NCBI RefSeq assembly: GCF_003473485.1
Contig: NC_053048.1
Location: 47,008,255 to 47,072,254, forward strand
DNA from: Medicago truncatula
Lineage: Eukaryota > Streptophyta > Magnoliopsida > Fabales > Fabaceae
Length of the DNA: 64,000 bases
Reading direction: 5' to 3'
Below the pieces are notes generated by a model. It did no database searches. It was not told where the DNA came from and was given only the letters and a program-made list of their open reading frames with translations. A program made the position numbers and the translations under genes. How positions within the stretch are numbered: the first letter of the stretch is position 1; each line of letters opens with the position of its first letter. Positions 12,701 through 22,640 of the stretch are shown piece by piece.

Positions 12701-13240
12701 CAAACTATTGTAGTCCACAGATCACAAAAGCCGCAGCTAAATAATGTGGTTACCATTCAGTCATTCACCAACATAATACTACATTCAAAGTATCACCTTG
12801 AACTACCTTCCTGAAATGTTGAAACTGTCAATGGTTCAAAATTATATTGCCAAGCAACATAACATGCTCTACAACACAATCACTGTGAAAAGCCAATGTC
12901 AAGCAAAACATCACATCATATATTCAGTTGAACAAAAGCTTTCACACGAAGTTCAATGCACCACATTTTTTGACACAAATCTGGAAATAAATAATCCATT
13001 CGCTTTCATCAAATTGAATACGCAGCAATAACAAACTTCAATTTTAAAAAGAGTCATAATAATCTTATTCACGAAAACCACAAATAAAGAAAGGAACATT
13101 AAAATTCAAATCCACCATTATAAATCTACATTCTTCATTTAAAAAAAAATTTAAACATCAATTTATTATAAACTAAACACTAAATCAACGAAAAAGGGAA
13201 TAAACAGAAAATAATGAAATCAAGAGCTGGTGAATTTGGT
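9760..13240. repeat. Diverged tandem duplication of the histone H2B 3' flank
   Basis: Unit 1 (about 9760-11590) and unit 2 (about 11600-13240) align in the same order at an offset of roughly 1.7-1.8 kb. Matching landmarks are CAAGTAATGACAGATGCAAACTG (9992) with CAAGTAACGACAGATACAAACTG (11723), TTGATAATCTGGACC (10193) with TTGATAATCTGTACC (12403), and GGTTAATAAACCTCA (10757) with GGTTAATAAACCTCA (12605). The right ends also match: GATCAATTTAGGATAAACTAAACCCT (11507) corresponds to CATCAATTTATTATAAACTAAACACT just below the H2B stop. Unit 1 even ends in CAAGAACTGGTGAAT, the counterpart of the last H2B codons (CAAGAGCTGGTGAAT at 13220). No other coding content is seen in either unit. Confidence 0.78.
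11570..11592 (-). pseudogene. Remnant of the last codons of an H2B copy
   Basis: ATTCAAGAACTGGTGAATCA on the plus strand is the degenerate counterpart of the H2B stop region at about 13218-13236. The minus strand reads ATT CAC CAG TTC TTG A, against ATT CAC CAG CTC TTG A in the gene. Upstream coding sequence does not follow, so only the 3' edge of an H2B copy is present. Confidence 0.6.
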
Positions 13241-13636
13241 AACAGCCTTAGTCCCTTCAGAAACAGCATGTTTAGCCAATTCTCCAGGAAGAACCAATCT
13301 AACAGCAGTTTGAATCTCCCTAGAAGTAATCGTCGGCTTCTTGTTATACCTAGCCAAACGAGACGATTCCTGAGCGAGTTTCTCAAAGATATCGTTAATG
13401 AAACTGTTCATGATTCCCATAGCCTTGCTTGAAACACCGATATCAGGATGAACCTGTTTCAGAACCTTGAAGATGTATATCTTGTAGGTTTCAACGCTTT
13501 TCTTCGTTCTCTTCTTCTTCTTGTCGCTGCTTCCTTCCTTTGAGATCTTCTTCTCCGCTTTTGGTTTCTTCTCGGCTGGAGCTTTCTCTGCGGGCTTCTT
13601 CTCCGCGGGTTTCTTCTCTGCCTTTGTTGGAGGCAT
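13220..13636 (-). CDS. Histone H2B
   Basis: This is a single-exon, 138-residue core histone that pairs with H2A in the nucleosome. The N-terminal tail starts [20 protein letters not shown] and is the Lys/Ala/Pro-rich plant type with repeated AEKKP units. The histone fold follows from [20 protein letters not shown] through the signature [14 protein letters not shown] to the C-terminal helix [20 protein letters not shown] and the end TSS. The C-terminal Lys in the AVTKF context is the conserved ubiquitination site of H2B by family knowledge. The open frame runs 15 codons further upstream, but MPPTK is the normal plant H2B start and lies just below the leader. The lack of introns and the promoter motifs fit an S-phase-regulated gene. 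The C-terminal 3' flank is duplicated to the left. Confidence 0.97.
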
Positions 13637-13732
13637 TGTTGATTGGTTTGAAAGATTGGGAAAGAGGTGAATGAAGATCAAGAGATGAAAGGGATGAATG
13701 AATGTGAGTGAATTGGGGGATTGAAGAGAGTG

Positions 13733-13892
13733 TATTTATAAGATTGGGGGATTGGTGCTGATTGGAGGAAGTGGTGTCACGCGGATCGATGAGGTGGCGT
13801 GTTTGGATGACGTTGATTGAGATTGGTTTGACTGACGGTGGAGATTCCAGCTTGTTATTTTTTGAAGAATTTCGGACACGGATCGATGACGT
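13733..13892 (-). promoter_or_regulatory. Histone-type promoter of H2B: TATA, CCAAT, octamer, hexamers
   Basis: Read on the minus strand upstream of H2B: a TATA box TATAAATA lies at 13733-13740, about 97 bp above the ATG. Three CCAAT boxes are seen as ATTGG at 13743, 13751 and 13761. The plant histone octamer appears in reverse as CGCGGATC at 13780-13787. Two TGACGT cores (reverse ACGTCA, the histone hexamer) lie at 13808-13813 and 13887-13892; the second is next to an imperfect octamer (ACGGATCGATGACG). This combination is the known signature of plant replication-dependent histone genes. Confidence 0.85.
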
Positions 13893-14994
13893 GTAGTGTG
13901 CATACTACTTAGCCTTGCTTAAGCCTTATTTCGGTCCATTATTATTATTTGGATATGCTTAAAAGGGTTAATTATTAATTTTTTTACATTTAAACATAAA
14001 AAAATTTTGGAAGGATTAAAACAAAAAAATTTATTACAATCAAATGTGTTTCATCCATCCTTAATTATAAGATCATTTTAAAATAAATTGTCACTAAATA
14101 TAAGATAAGATATCTACAATTTTATTACTATCAATGTCTGAAATATGTCCCTAAATATTTTAAAAAAAATTGAGAGACGGTTCTTTATTTTAGAGAGAAT
14201 ATTGTACTTCTTCCACTAACTCTCTCTTTCTCTTTCTTTCTACATTTTATGTTTATCTCTCTCTAAATTTTAGAGAGAATATCAAGAAGAGATAGGAAAG
14301 ATAAGGAAAGAAAATCTGTTTTCTCGCTTGGTTTGTTGGATTGTGCTTGTGGTCGAGGGTTGGTTTTAGACCACTTTTGTTGTAGTTTGTTTTAGACACC
14401 CAGTCTTTTCTAACATCTACGAAGTTGCAGAGGGCTCGCCATTCCCCAATCTTTTCTAACATATAAGGTGTTGCAGAGGGCTCACCATCTACACCCCATT
14501 TGTCTTTAAAAGAAAAACAAACAACCAAACCTCCACCAAATGATTAAGAGACAGGAGTATATACTACTCAAGTCATAGTGTTGTAAAATAGGTTACTTCT
14601 GCCTAGACCTGACATGGTCTGGCTTATATAGATTCTCAGGGTCCCATGTGACCTATTTCCACATTAATAAAGTGCAAGAGGAAAGTAACAAATAGCTAAA
14701 TATAATCAGAATAACAATGGACCAGTATAAAAAGGATGTATTATTAATTGGCCAAGCAAAGATAATGAGTTGATAAAAAACCATGTCTGGTTGTATCCAA
14801 AAATAAAAAACCATGTCTCGCATCCTTTACAAGTATGATTTTAAAGCTCGAGTACACAAACAGATGCAATCTTAATTTTGAGATTTGCACTGTGAAAATG
14901 GGAAAAATAATCTTTGCTTCTCAAAGGGAATGAAAATGATGGTTACGACCTCCGCTTGCAACCCATCAAACTTGAAATTTCAACGCCGGAATTC
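13893..14994. other. Intergenic: AT-rich spacer with a short direct repeat
   Basis: The phrase CTTTTCTAACATcTACgaagTTGCAGAGGGCTC occurs in two versions, at about 14404 and 14451. This explains the open frame on the minus strand at 14253-14528, which repeats the peptide motif YMLEKIGEWRALCNFV in altered form; no known domain is present. The remainder to 14994 is probably the 3'-UTR or downstream flank of the gene on the minus strand. Confidence 0.45.
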
Positions 14995-17812
14995 TTAGAA
15001 CCTGTGAATTTCAGCAGAGAAGTTAATGATAGAACCCAAACATCAAAACGTAAAAGATTCAATTCAGTGGTAAAGTTGCACTTAATGCAATAAAACAGGT
15101 GACAAAAATGCTAAGTTACCTTCCCACCACAGGGAAAACAAAACATTTGTAACATAATAAATCAAAATATAGCACAACCTTTTTCACATAAATGCCATTA
15201 GATAAAAGCATAAAAAGAGGCATTCGTTCAATTTTTAAGTAGTGAATCAGAGAGATGTAAATGATCTGTTAGCAGTGCCCGTGGAGCTGACTAAAGTAGA
15301 GCAATATCTTAAATAGAGCTAGTTACCACATTTCTTACATGTCTAGCTCTGGATAAACACAATCCTTCATCGCCTATTTGAGCTTTAATGAAACAAAAAG
15401 GCCAGATTAACCATAATAACCAACAAAAGTACATAATTTCCGATGATGTAACAGGGTGTTGGTTTACCACGCAACACATTAGGTCAAAAGTTTCCCTAGC
15501 TACAGACAAGCATATCACCCCCCACCCCCCACACACACACAAATAAAATAAGTTGCTAGAACCCAAATTGAGGTTATGGCCAATCTCGGTAGCCAACTGG
15601 CTGATGTTGAAGTCAATTAGGAGAGTATCCCTCTCAGCCATGCAGTTCATGCACAAATTGTCTATAGTCAAAAGAATGACACAATCATTGCAATTAGCAA
15701 ATCTGCAGACATAATGACTCACATTGCAATATCAGCGACCAGATCCAAAATACAACCTTGATATGTGAGACGTAGGATCTTTATCCAACTGAAGTGACTG
15801 TGATTGGTTTGTTTGCAACAAATCCGAATTCGTTAAATTACCAAACTCCATGGTTTCCGACAAGAATCACAATTTTAGATTCTCTACCGTCACAATTTCA
15901 GTAGCTGTGTTGTGGATCTAGGTTATTGGATGAAAATCGGACAACTCTTGTCCCAATAGTATTTTAAAAAATATTTGGGGAAGTTAAATTACGAGTGAAC
16001 TGATCTTCATCCAACGAAATGGATCCATTGAACACAATGACAACATGGTTTGGCCAGCTACAGATTTGCCATTATAAAAATCAACCCATCCACTACCATC
16101 GGATGGAGTTTGGATCAAATTGGAATCACTGGATGACGATCGGATCAAGAACTCTGAATCCAATCTTCATCAAATAGCTCCCATTTAATAACTGGAGTGA
16201 CTGTGTTATTTGTTATCTATAACATCAAATGAGGTTCCCCGAGATCACAGCCTGATTTGAGCTTTCGGGAATCCCATGTGTGTCTATCATCTTAGCATCC
16301 TAAACACATGATCCAACTTCCTAACAGCCAAATTCATCCACAGCCAAAGAAAGTTGCTAGAACCAAATTTTGAGGTCATGGCCAATCCCGGTAGCCAACC
16401 TGGCTCACGTGGAAGTGACTATGATCAACTTTGTCTACAACATATCCAAATTCATTAAATTACCAAAACCCATGGTTTCCGACAAGAATCACGGCTATAG
16501 ATTCTATACAGTCACAACTTAAGTAGTTGCGGATCTAAGGTTGTTGAATGAAGATCGGATGACTCATGTCCCAAATTGTATTTTAAACCATAAACTATAT
16601 TTGGAGACGTTAAAACTTAAAATATGAGCGAGAACTGATCTTCATCCAGCAGCATGGATCCATTGAACACAACAACAACAATGACAACAACAAGGTTTGG
16701 CAACTGCAGATTCTATACAATAAAAAATCAATTTATTTACTACCATTCCATGAAGTCTCTATCAAATTGGAACCATTGGATGAAGACCGGATCAATAATT
16801 TTAAATCCAATCTTCATCTAATAGCTCAAATTTGCTAAATCGAGCGACCGCGTCATTTATTATCTACATCAAATGAGGTTCCCCAGGATCACAACCAGGG
16901 TGTTCCGAAACCCTATTTGTGCCTACCATCTAAACATCTTAAACCCTAAACAGAAGATCCAACTTCCTAACAGCTAAATTCATCAGCAACAAAAGCACAA
17001 CTCATATGAATATACAAAATAAAATAAAAAACTCAATAAACTAATGGAACACTAATAAACATTAACCCACCAAACAATCCAACAAAATTCACAACGTATT
17101 AACAAGAAAAAATCAAACCAAGGGAATAAAATTAACAAAAAAACAAAATTGTTGACCTTGGAGGAGCAGAACCAGCATTGAGACTGCGATGAAGAATCCT
17201 AGCAGGAGCAGCATCATCAGCATCAGTGTCAACATCAGCAATCAAATCTTTCAAACCCATACTGACAACATCAGCTTCATCATCAACTTCATCTTCATCT
17301 CCAACTGGTGATGAATAAGGACGCACCAAAGGTTTTGGCGCAGTCCTCTGAAAATAATTCCCATAAATATACTCAGGCGAAAACCCATGATCATCACTAT
17401 ACCCCATAATATGCCCATGCCATTCCCACACAACATACTCCCCTTCCTCATCATCATGACACCCAACACAAATACTACTCTCCCGAATCGTAACCGCTTC
17501 ACCGGAATTTGCCTTCAGCTTATCCCCTTCTCCACTGACAATCAGCTTGATAATCTCCCCTTCGACTCTCGACTCTTCGCGTTGAATTGCTTTCTGCCCG
17601 GCCTCCTGGTAAGTACAGGGAGCGTCGTCTTCGTCATCGTCAGAGCCAAAAAGGAAATCCTCGAAGGATTTTCGGGAAGGGCTGTTGTCGTCATTGACGT
17701 TGTCTGGATCGTGAAGTTGAATTTTTTTCATCAGGGTTTCGAGTAAGAGATTCTCGAGGTGGGTGATGGTGGAGGATGAATCGTCGTTGTTGATGCTTGG
17801 GAGGGATGTCAT
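14995..17812 (-). CDS. Acidic plant protein with WEWHGH motif, function unknown
   Basis: Exon 1 is 17812-17157 on the minus strand and starts MTSLPSINNDDSSSTITHLE. Its donor is CCAAG|GTCAAC. The most economical second exon is the seven bases 15001-14995, which completes the codons as R-F-stop after SLNAGSAPP and gives 220 residues; the intron would be 2155 bp. The protein is acidic (DDEDDAP, DEDEVDDEADVVSM, DVDTDADDA), contains a central CVGC pair, and holds the distinctive stretch EYVVWEWHGHIMGYSDDHGF followed by SPEYIYGNYFQR. I recall uncharacterised plant proteins with this motif but no known function. The first exon is secure. The short terminal exon is inferred from an acceptor (CACAG|GTTC) and needs transcript support; if it is wrong, the protein differs only after APPR. 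Confidence 0.72.
15550..16990. repeat. Two-copy tandem duplication inside the intron of the WEWHGH gene
   Basis: AAGTTGCTAGAACCcAAATT and GGCCAATCTCGGTAGCCAAC at 15550-15600 recur at 16350-16400. The phrase CCATGGTTTCCGACAAGAATC occurs at 15849 and 16471, GATCTTCATCCA at 16001 and 16637, and CATCAAATGAGGTTCCCC at 16226 and 16868. The order is kept throughout. The first copy carries about 170 bp (about 15618-15788) absent from the second. The divergence is modest, so the duplication is fairly recent. No coding role is seen. Confidence 0.85.
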
Positions 17813-17879
17813 GGTGTTCGATGAAAGTTCTCAGCGAAATGGATATGCAGGGTTTTGTAAATTGCGAAATGGAAATGGG

Positions 17880-18909
17880 TCTTATTTATAGCCTTATAGG
17901 GGTTTAAGAAATATACACAACGCGTGGATATTTCTGCAACTCTTAATCTTTTTCTAATGGTCAAATTAAATTAACATTTTAGGTGGTTTTACCATTTCAT
18001 TGAAAAAACAACATTGTTGAGTTTATTCAACTCTACTAGTTTTATTACTGTTTTAATTATGTGATGGATATTTTTTTCTATTCGATTTGAATTCTTTGGA
18101 TGCAAGTGAGAGAGACATCATGATTAACTTTTCTTACTTTTAAATTATGAACACCGTAAAATATATTTTTAAATCAGTTAAATGTAATTAAAGCATTATA
18201 TAATTATTTATCATATTATTTTTTGAATTTTAAAAAAATATAAAACATATTTAAAATATAAATTTAGGCTTCGAAAGTTCTCTATTCAAAACTCCTTCAA
18301 AATAGACTCTTAATTATATACTCTTGCATGAAATTGCTTCCAGACTCATGTAGGATGTTATTTTAAATGTATTTTATTCTACCATTAGATAAATATTTTA
18401 TTCAATTTTTATTCGAGTATTTTTAGTGTCAATAAGTTTGATGTAATATTGTAGTTGTGTGATGAAGAATTTTTTCTTTACAATTCGGCTTGAATTCTTT
18501 GAATCTAATTGAAATATGCAATTGCATTTAGTTGTGTACCATGCATCAAATATGATTGATTCTACAAAGAGATGGTATATCAAATAATATCGTCTCTTAT
18601 TTCATTTTCAAAAGAGTCAACTTTCTTTAAAAAAAAAAAAATCAACTTTGTCTTTTAAAAAATAATATTTTTATCTTTTTTTTTTTGTCGGAGTTCGAAC
18701 CCCAAACCTTACATATATTATATTTTGTGCATGAATACAAATTCTAAGGTAAATTCTAGAAGAAAATGGTGTGTTAAATACGGTTGATTCTAGAAGAATA
18801 TGATGGATAATGCTAATTTTAATAGAAAATGACACATCGAATAAGATTGCTTCCAAAAGATGTTATAAGTTGGTTTAAAAAAATGGTAATTTACCTTTGC
18901 GTTGGAAAG
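17880..18909. other. AT-rich intergenic repeats, no gene seen
   Basis: Two related phrases, TTTGAATTCTTTGGATgcAA near 18087 and CTTGAATTCTTTGAATcTAA near 18489, suggest an old duplicated element. Around 18674-18735 there is a partial SINE-like B-box segment. Several loosely related copies of a TCTAGAAGAAAATG or TTCTAGAAGAATATG word occur at 18755-18860. Confidence 0.4.
18674..18735 (-). mobile_element. Partial tRNA-derived SINE (Au-like)
   Basis: The sequence TTTTTTTTTTGTCGGAGTTCGAACCCCAAACCTTACATATATTAT matches, in reverse orientation, the B-box half of the better-preserved copies at 20562 and 33657 (GGGGTTCGAACCCCG, then TGCATATAATAT). The A-box half is missing. Confidence 0.6.
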
Positions 18910-18918
18910 TAATATTTT

Positions 18919-19812
18919 GACTGGTGCTAGTCACACCAAAAAAAAAAACAAGTTACACTCCAGAATAACTAATATACCCTTTAACTAAAATAAAAATTTC
19001 AAATCAACTAAATTTACATTAACGTAAATTGAACATAAGTAAACTTAATTTACATTAACCTAAATTGAACATAAGTAAATTTAATTTACATTAACCTAGA
19101 TTGAACGTAAGTAAATTGAATTTACAAACTTAATTTACATTAACCTAGATTGAACGTAAGTAAACTGAATTTACATTAACCTAGATTGAACATAAGTAAA
19201 CTTAATTTACATTAACCTAAATTGAACGTAAGTAAACTTAATTTATATTAACCTAGATTGAACGTAAGTAAACTTAATTTACACTAACCTCTTATATACA
19301 TACGTAAACTAAATTTACATTAACCTAAATTGAACATAAGTAAACTTAATTTACATTAACCTAGATTGAACGTAAGTAAACTGAATTTACACTAACCTAA
19401 ATTGAACATACGTAAACTTGAATTTACATTAATCTACATACGTAAACTACACTAACCCCTTTTATATACATACACGTAAACTTAATTTACACTAACCTCT
19501 CACTTAAAATCAAATTGACAGACATATCTCATACCAAAACAAACAATAAACAAATAGAAACTCATCGAAAATGAAATTCATAAAATTCACTAACCTTTAT
19601 GAATATAGTACAGATCAATAACAAAAATGTTGATTCAGATGTTGGTTGCACATCTATGGTGATTTGTGGATGAAAGGGGGTAAGAGTTCAGAATGATCAT
19701 AAAAGATGAGTTTTTAAAAATTTACATGAAGAGGGCACTTTTGGTATTATTATAAAATTTTAAATAAATTTGGATGTAACTTGTTTTTTTTGGGATGTGA
19801 CTAGCACCAGTC
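18919..19812. mobile_element. Mutator-like MITE with perfect 9-bp target duplication
   Basis: The left end is GACTGGTGCTAGTCACACC, followed by an A-run and ACAAGTTAC. The right end is the inverse: GTAACTTG, a T-run, GGATGTGACTAGCACCAGTC. Both outer flanks carry the identical 9-mer TAATATTTT (18910-18918 and 19813-19821), the target-site length expected for the Mutator superfamily. The element is 894 bp and has no transposase. Its interior is dominated by a 36-bp minisatellite at 19011-19503. A related right end (GAAGAGGGCA, TTTTAAATAAATTT, then GGTGTGACT) occurs at about 23060-23165. Confidence 0.9.
19011..19503. repeat. 36-bp minisatellite, about 13 copies
   Basis: The unit is AAACTTAATTTACATTAACC followed by TAAATTGAACATAAGT, 36 bp in full. 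Single-base variants recur (TAGATT for TAAATT, ACGTAAG for ACATAAG). Several units end CTTATATACATACGT in place of the standard second half, and the last few are shortened. It is not coding in any frame and has no unique spacers, so it is a tandem repeat and not a CRISPR-like array. Confidence 0.93.
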
Positions 19813-19984
19813 TAATATTTTTTACAAAATTTGATCAAATCTAATTGTTTGTATGGAAAGATGCATTTTTTAAAAAATATCATTAAATTATAAAAAATAA
19901 AAAAAAAATGTCAAAAGGAAAAAAGGTAATTGTAACGAAAACTTAATAAAGTGAATATAAACTAACGAAAACAAATTTAAATGT

Positions 19985-20460
19985 AAGGTTGATGCGTTCT
20001 TTTCTCAAGCTCGGGACCGGGTTGGCATTGGTGTGTGCATTTGAGATGATGAAGGTCGTTATGTTTTGGCCAAGACTAAATGGATGTCTCCGCTCCTTGA
20101 TGTGAATTTGGGTGAGGCTTTAGGCTTATTATCAGCCATTTAATGGGTTCGCGATCTGCAGCTAGGTAGTGTGGACTTTGAGCTTGATTCCAAAATTGTG
20201 GTAGATAGTCTTTATGGCAATAAAAGTGGCGTCTCTAATTTTAGCGCAGTAATCAATGACTGTAGACGCTTGTTAACTTCTGATTTAGTAACCTTTGATG
20301 TTAGGTTTATTTGGAGACAAGCCAACGAAAACACTCATAGTTTTTGTTAGAGTGGTTTTGCGTCTTGCTAGTTTTCATATTCATATTAGGATTCCATCTT
20401 GTATCTCTACTATTATTATGAATGAAATGCAATAAGTTTCTTCTTGTAAAAAAAAAAAAG
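19985..20460 (+). pseudogene. LINE 3' end: RNase H domain with poly(A) tail
   Basis: The plus strand reads DRVGIGVCI, stop, DDEGRYVLAKTKWMSPLLDV, then NLGEALGLLSAI, then VDFELDSKIVVDSLYG, then VRFIWRQANENTHS. This is the non-LTR retrotransposon RNase H (RVT_3) domain, with E in NLGEA and D in LDSK as catalytic-position residues. Stops interrupt it. The copy finishes AATGAAATGCAATAAG, then TTTCTTCTTGT and an A-run at 20449-20459, the retrotransposed poly(A) tail. Confidence 0.88.
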
Positions 20461-20561
20461 TAAATATAAAAAATGTATTTATAATTTATTAATTTAAAAA
20501 AAAAAATTGTCATTTTTAAACCTTATTTTAAATATGTGTTACATCAAACATGATGGTAGTT

Positions 20562-20655
20562 TCTTTTTTTGGTGGTGTTCGGGGTTTGAACCGCAGACCT
20601 TACATATATTATGCATTGTCCCTACCAACTGAGTTAAGCTCATGAGGACCATGAT
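20562..20655 (-). mobile_element. tRNA-derived SINE (Au-like), minus orientation
   Basis: In reverse orientation the sequence reads CATGAGCTTAACTCAGTTGG (A-box region), TAGGGACAATGCATAATATA, then GTAAGGTCTGCGGTTCAAAC (B-box region), followed by a poly(A)-like end seen as T-run TTTCTTTTTTT on the plus strand. The A- and B-box layout and the TAGGGACAATGCATAATATA linker match what I know of legume and grass Au SINEs. Confidence 0.75.
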
Positions 20656-20779
20656 GGTAGTTTCTAGAAGGATATTATATTTTATTTAAAATAAAAATAA
20701 TAATGTTCGGTTATATAAATGTGATGGGAAGAAAATTCATTTTGTACAAAACATGATTGAATCTTACCTAAAAAAATGA

Positions 20780-21960
20780 ATTTTTTTTTAATGGCAAATA
20801 TATATATATATATATAAAGATAAACTGTACAAAATACACTAAAGGAGCCGCCAATAGACGCTCACAAAGACCCCCATAGAGCGACCCCATGCCCAACAAG
20901 CTAGGTGGGAAGAAGCCTGAGGGAGGTCCAAGAAACACCAAAAAGAAATGACACCAAAAGAAAAGCCAAGAAACAACACAAACCACCAACCAAAAAACAC
21001 TTGTTGAAACAGAGAAGGAGAGAGAAGGTATAACCAGGAGGTCGGCCGAAGGAGAGAAGGCAGAGAAACCTCACCAATCCCCCACACGTACCCAATCACC
21101 CCCTCAAAACACCCTACCGCTGCCAACACAAGACGAGCTGCACCTCCTACTCATGATAAGTGCAAGAACTAGCAGGGCACTTAGGCAAGAACCACTTCCA
21201 AGCTATGAGTTTTGCTTTATCCACCACAGGTTCATCGCAGAGTACACCATCCGAAAAAATAAGGTTGTTCCGAGATGTCCAGATGGTCCAAACAACACCA
21301 TGTCAAACAAGAAGCAATCCTAACCTAACTCTCTTCCCCCTCCTAACCCCGTGAAAACCTGGAACTGCTGGGCCAGGCCAGGCCAAGGGGAATGACAAAC
21401 TCCCAACCCAACTACCTAGACACCTGATACCACACCGGAAAGACAGGAGAACAAAGGAGAAAGAGGTGCACCGAGGATTCAGACAACGCAATACATAAAA
21501 CACACCCCCAAGGCCACGTCAGGAAGAAGGGCACCACGCACAAGGGATTACGCATGGTGGGAATCCTATCAAGAATAAGCTGCCACGAAAAAGCTATGAT
21601 CTTAGGCAGAGCCCACGACTTCCACACTCTGGCAACAACGTGCAAAGCAGGACCATCTGGTGCACCCGAAGTCGGCAGAGCTTGAGCCAAAAAAGAATAA
21701 GCCGACTTAACCGAGTAGCGACCATCAGAGTTATGAGTCCAAGACCGCATATATTCCTTCTTCGATCGAGAGTGTCTAGGAGCAACCAAAAACAACTCAT
21801 CGAGTAGGTCCGACTCCCAAACAAACAAAGGTCTCCTCCACATAAGGTTCCAAATCCGGACACTCCCCACCCACATACCTAACTCCCACACACACCCTCC
21901 AGCCTGGGTAAAGAGTTGGAAAAGCCGACTAAATCTAACCCTAAGAATGTCATTCAAGCT
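20780..21960 (-). pseudogene. LINE 3' end: reverse-transcriptase zinc-binding domain
   Basis: On the minus strand, from about 21960 downward, the translation gives WVGSVRIWNLMWRRPLFVWE, then HNSDGRYSVKSAYSFLAQAL, then VWKSWALPKIIAFSWQLILD and RIPT. This is the zf-RVT domain found near the C-terminus of plant LINE reverse transcriptases (W-x-x-x-DG-x-YSVKSAY ... W-x-x-x-x-P-x-K). Frames are broken after RIPT. The 3' end reaches TTTATCTTTATATATAT and an A-run at about 20783 on the minus strand. It is opposite in orientation to the LINE at 19985. Confidence 0.85.
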
Positions 21961-22640
21961 TCTCTTAGGGGTGGAGAGTGAAATGTTTTCTAATATGTTT
22001 TGAATAAGAGAGGGAAATATATATTTTAACATAAGAGGAGAGAAGACTGTAATTCAAGCATCTTTGAAGGGATGAGAGTGTAATTTACTCTATTTTTATT
22101 TCCAATTATCTAGCAAAATAATTATAATCGAACACACTTTGAGAAAAATAGTATTGCGGGTCTATTTTAGTATAATTAAAATTTGAATACATAGTTTTTG
22201 CTACTTTTTATTCACAATTTTATTAACAAATAGTTTTAAACCCTATTATAAAGTATGAAACAACCGAAAATAAGATTAAAACATGTGAAAAATTACTAAA
22301 GACAATAAAGTATGGTTTCTTAAAAGTTAATTTTATACTCTAAATTATACAATTAACAACATAATATTTAAATTTAATTATTATTGTCATTTAAATTATA
22401 AATAAATTAATTTATTTTACTTAAATGATGGTTCAAAGCTAGTATATATTATAAAAATATTTATTTATCTTAAAATAAATTAAAGTGTAGTATATATTTA
22501 ATTATTAAGGGTGGGAGTTGTAATTCAAGCATTTTATATGAGAGGGGAGTATAAATTTTATTTTTCAAGGGAGGAGAATGTACATTAAATAAAGAGTGTA
22601 ATTCAAGCTTCTCTTAAAGGAGGGGAGTGTAATTTACTCA
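21950..22640. repeat. Recurring GTAATTCAAGC...GTAATTTACTC element ends
   Basis: The phrase TCATTCAAGCTTCTCTTAGGGGTGGAGAGTG at 21951 recurs as GTAATTCAAGCATCTTTGAA near 22050, as GTAATTCAAGCATTTTATAT near 22519, and as GTAATTCAAGCTTCTCTTAA near 22599. The 22050 and 22599 copies are followed by AGTGTAATTTACTC. They are probably ends of a MITE family inserted repeatedly or nested; I could not close a single element with its target duplication. Confidence 0.55.

Noticed and set aside
13214-13432. 72-codon plus-strand frame rich in Ser and Asn
   Set aside because: It is antisense to histone H2B.
17387-17746. 119-codon plus-strand open frame and the 83-codon minus frame at 17251
   Set aside because: Both are shadow frames of exon 1 of the WEWHGH gene.
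19011-19503. CRISPR-like regular repeat array
   Set aside because: The units are contiguous with no unique spacers, the genome is plant nuclear, and there are no cas genes. It is a minisatellite inside a MULE.
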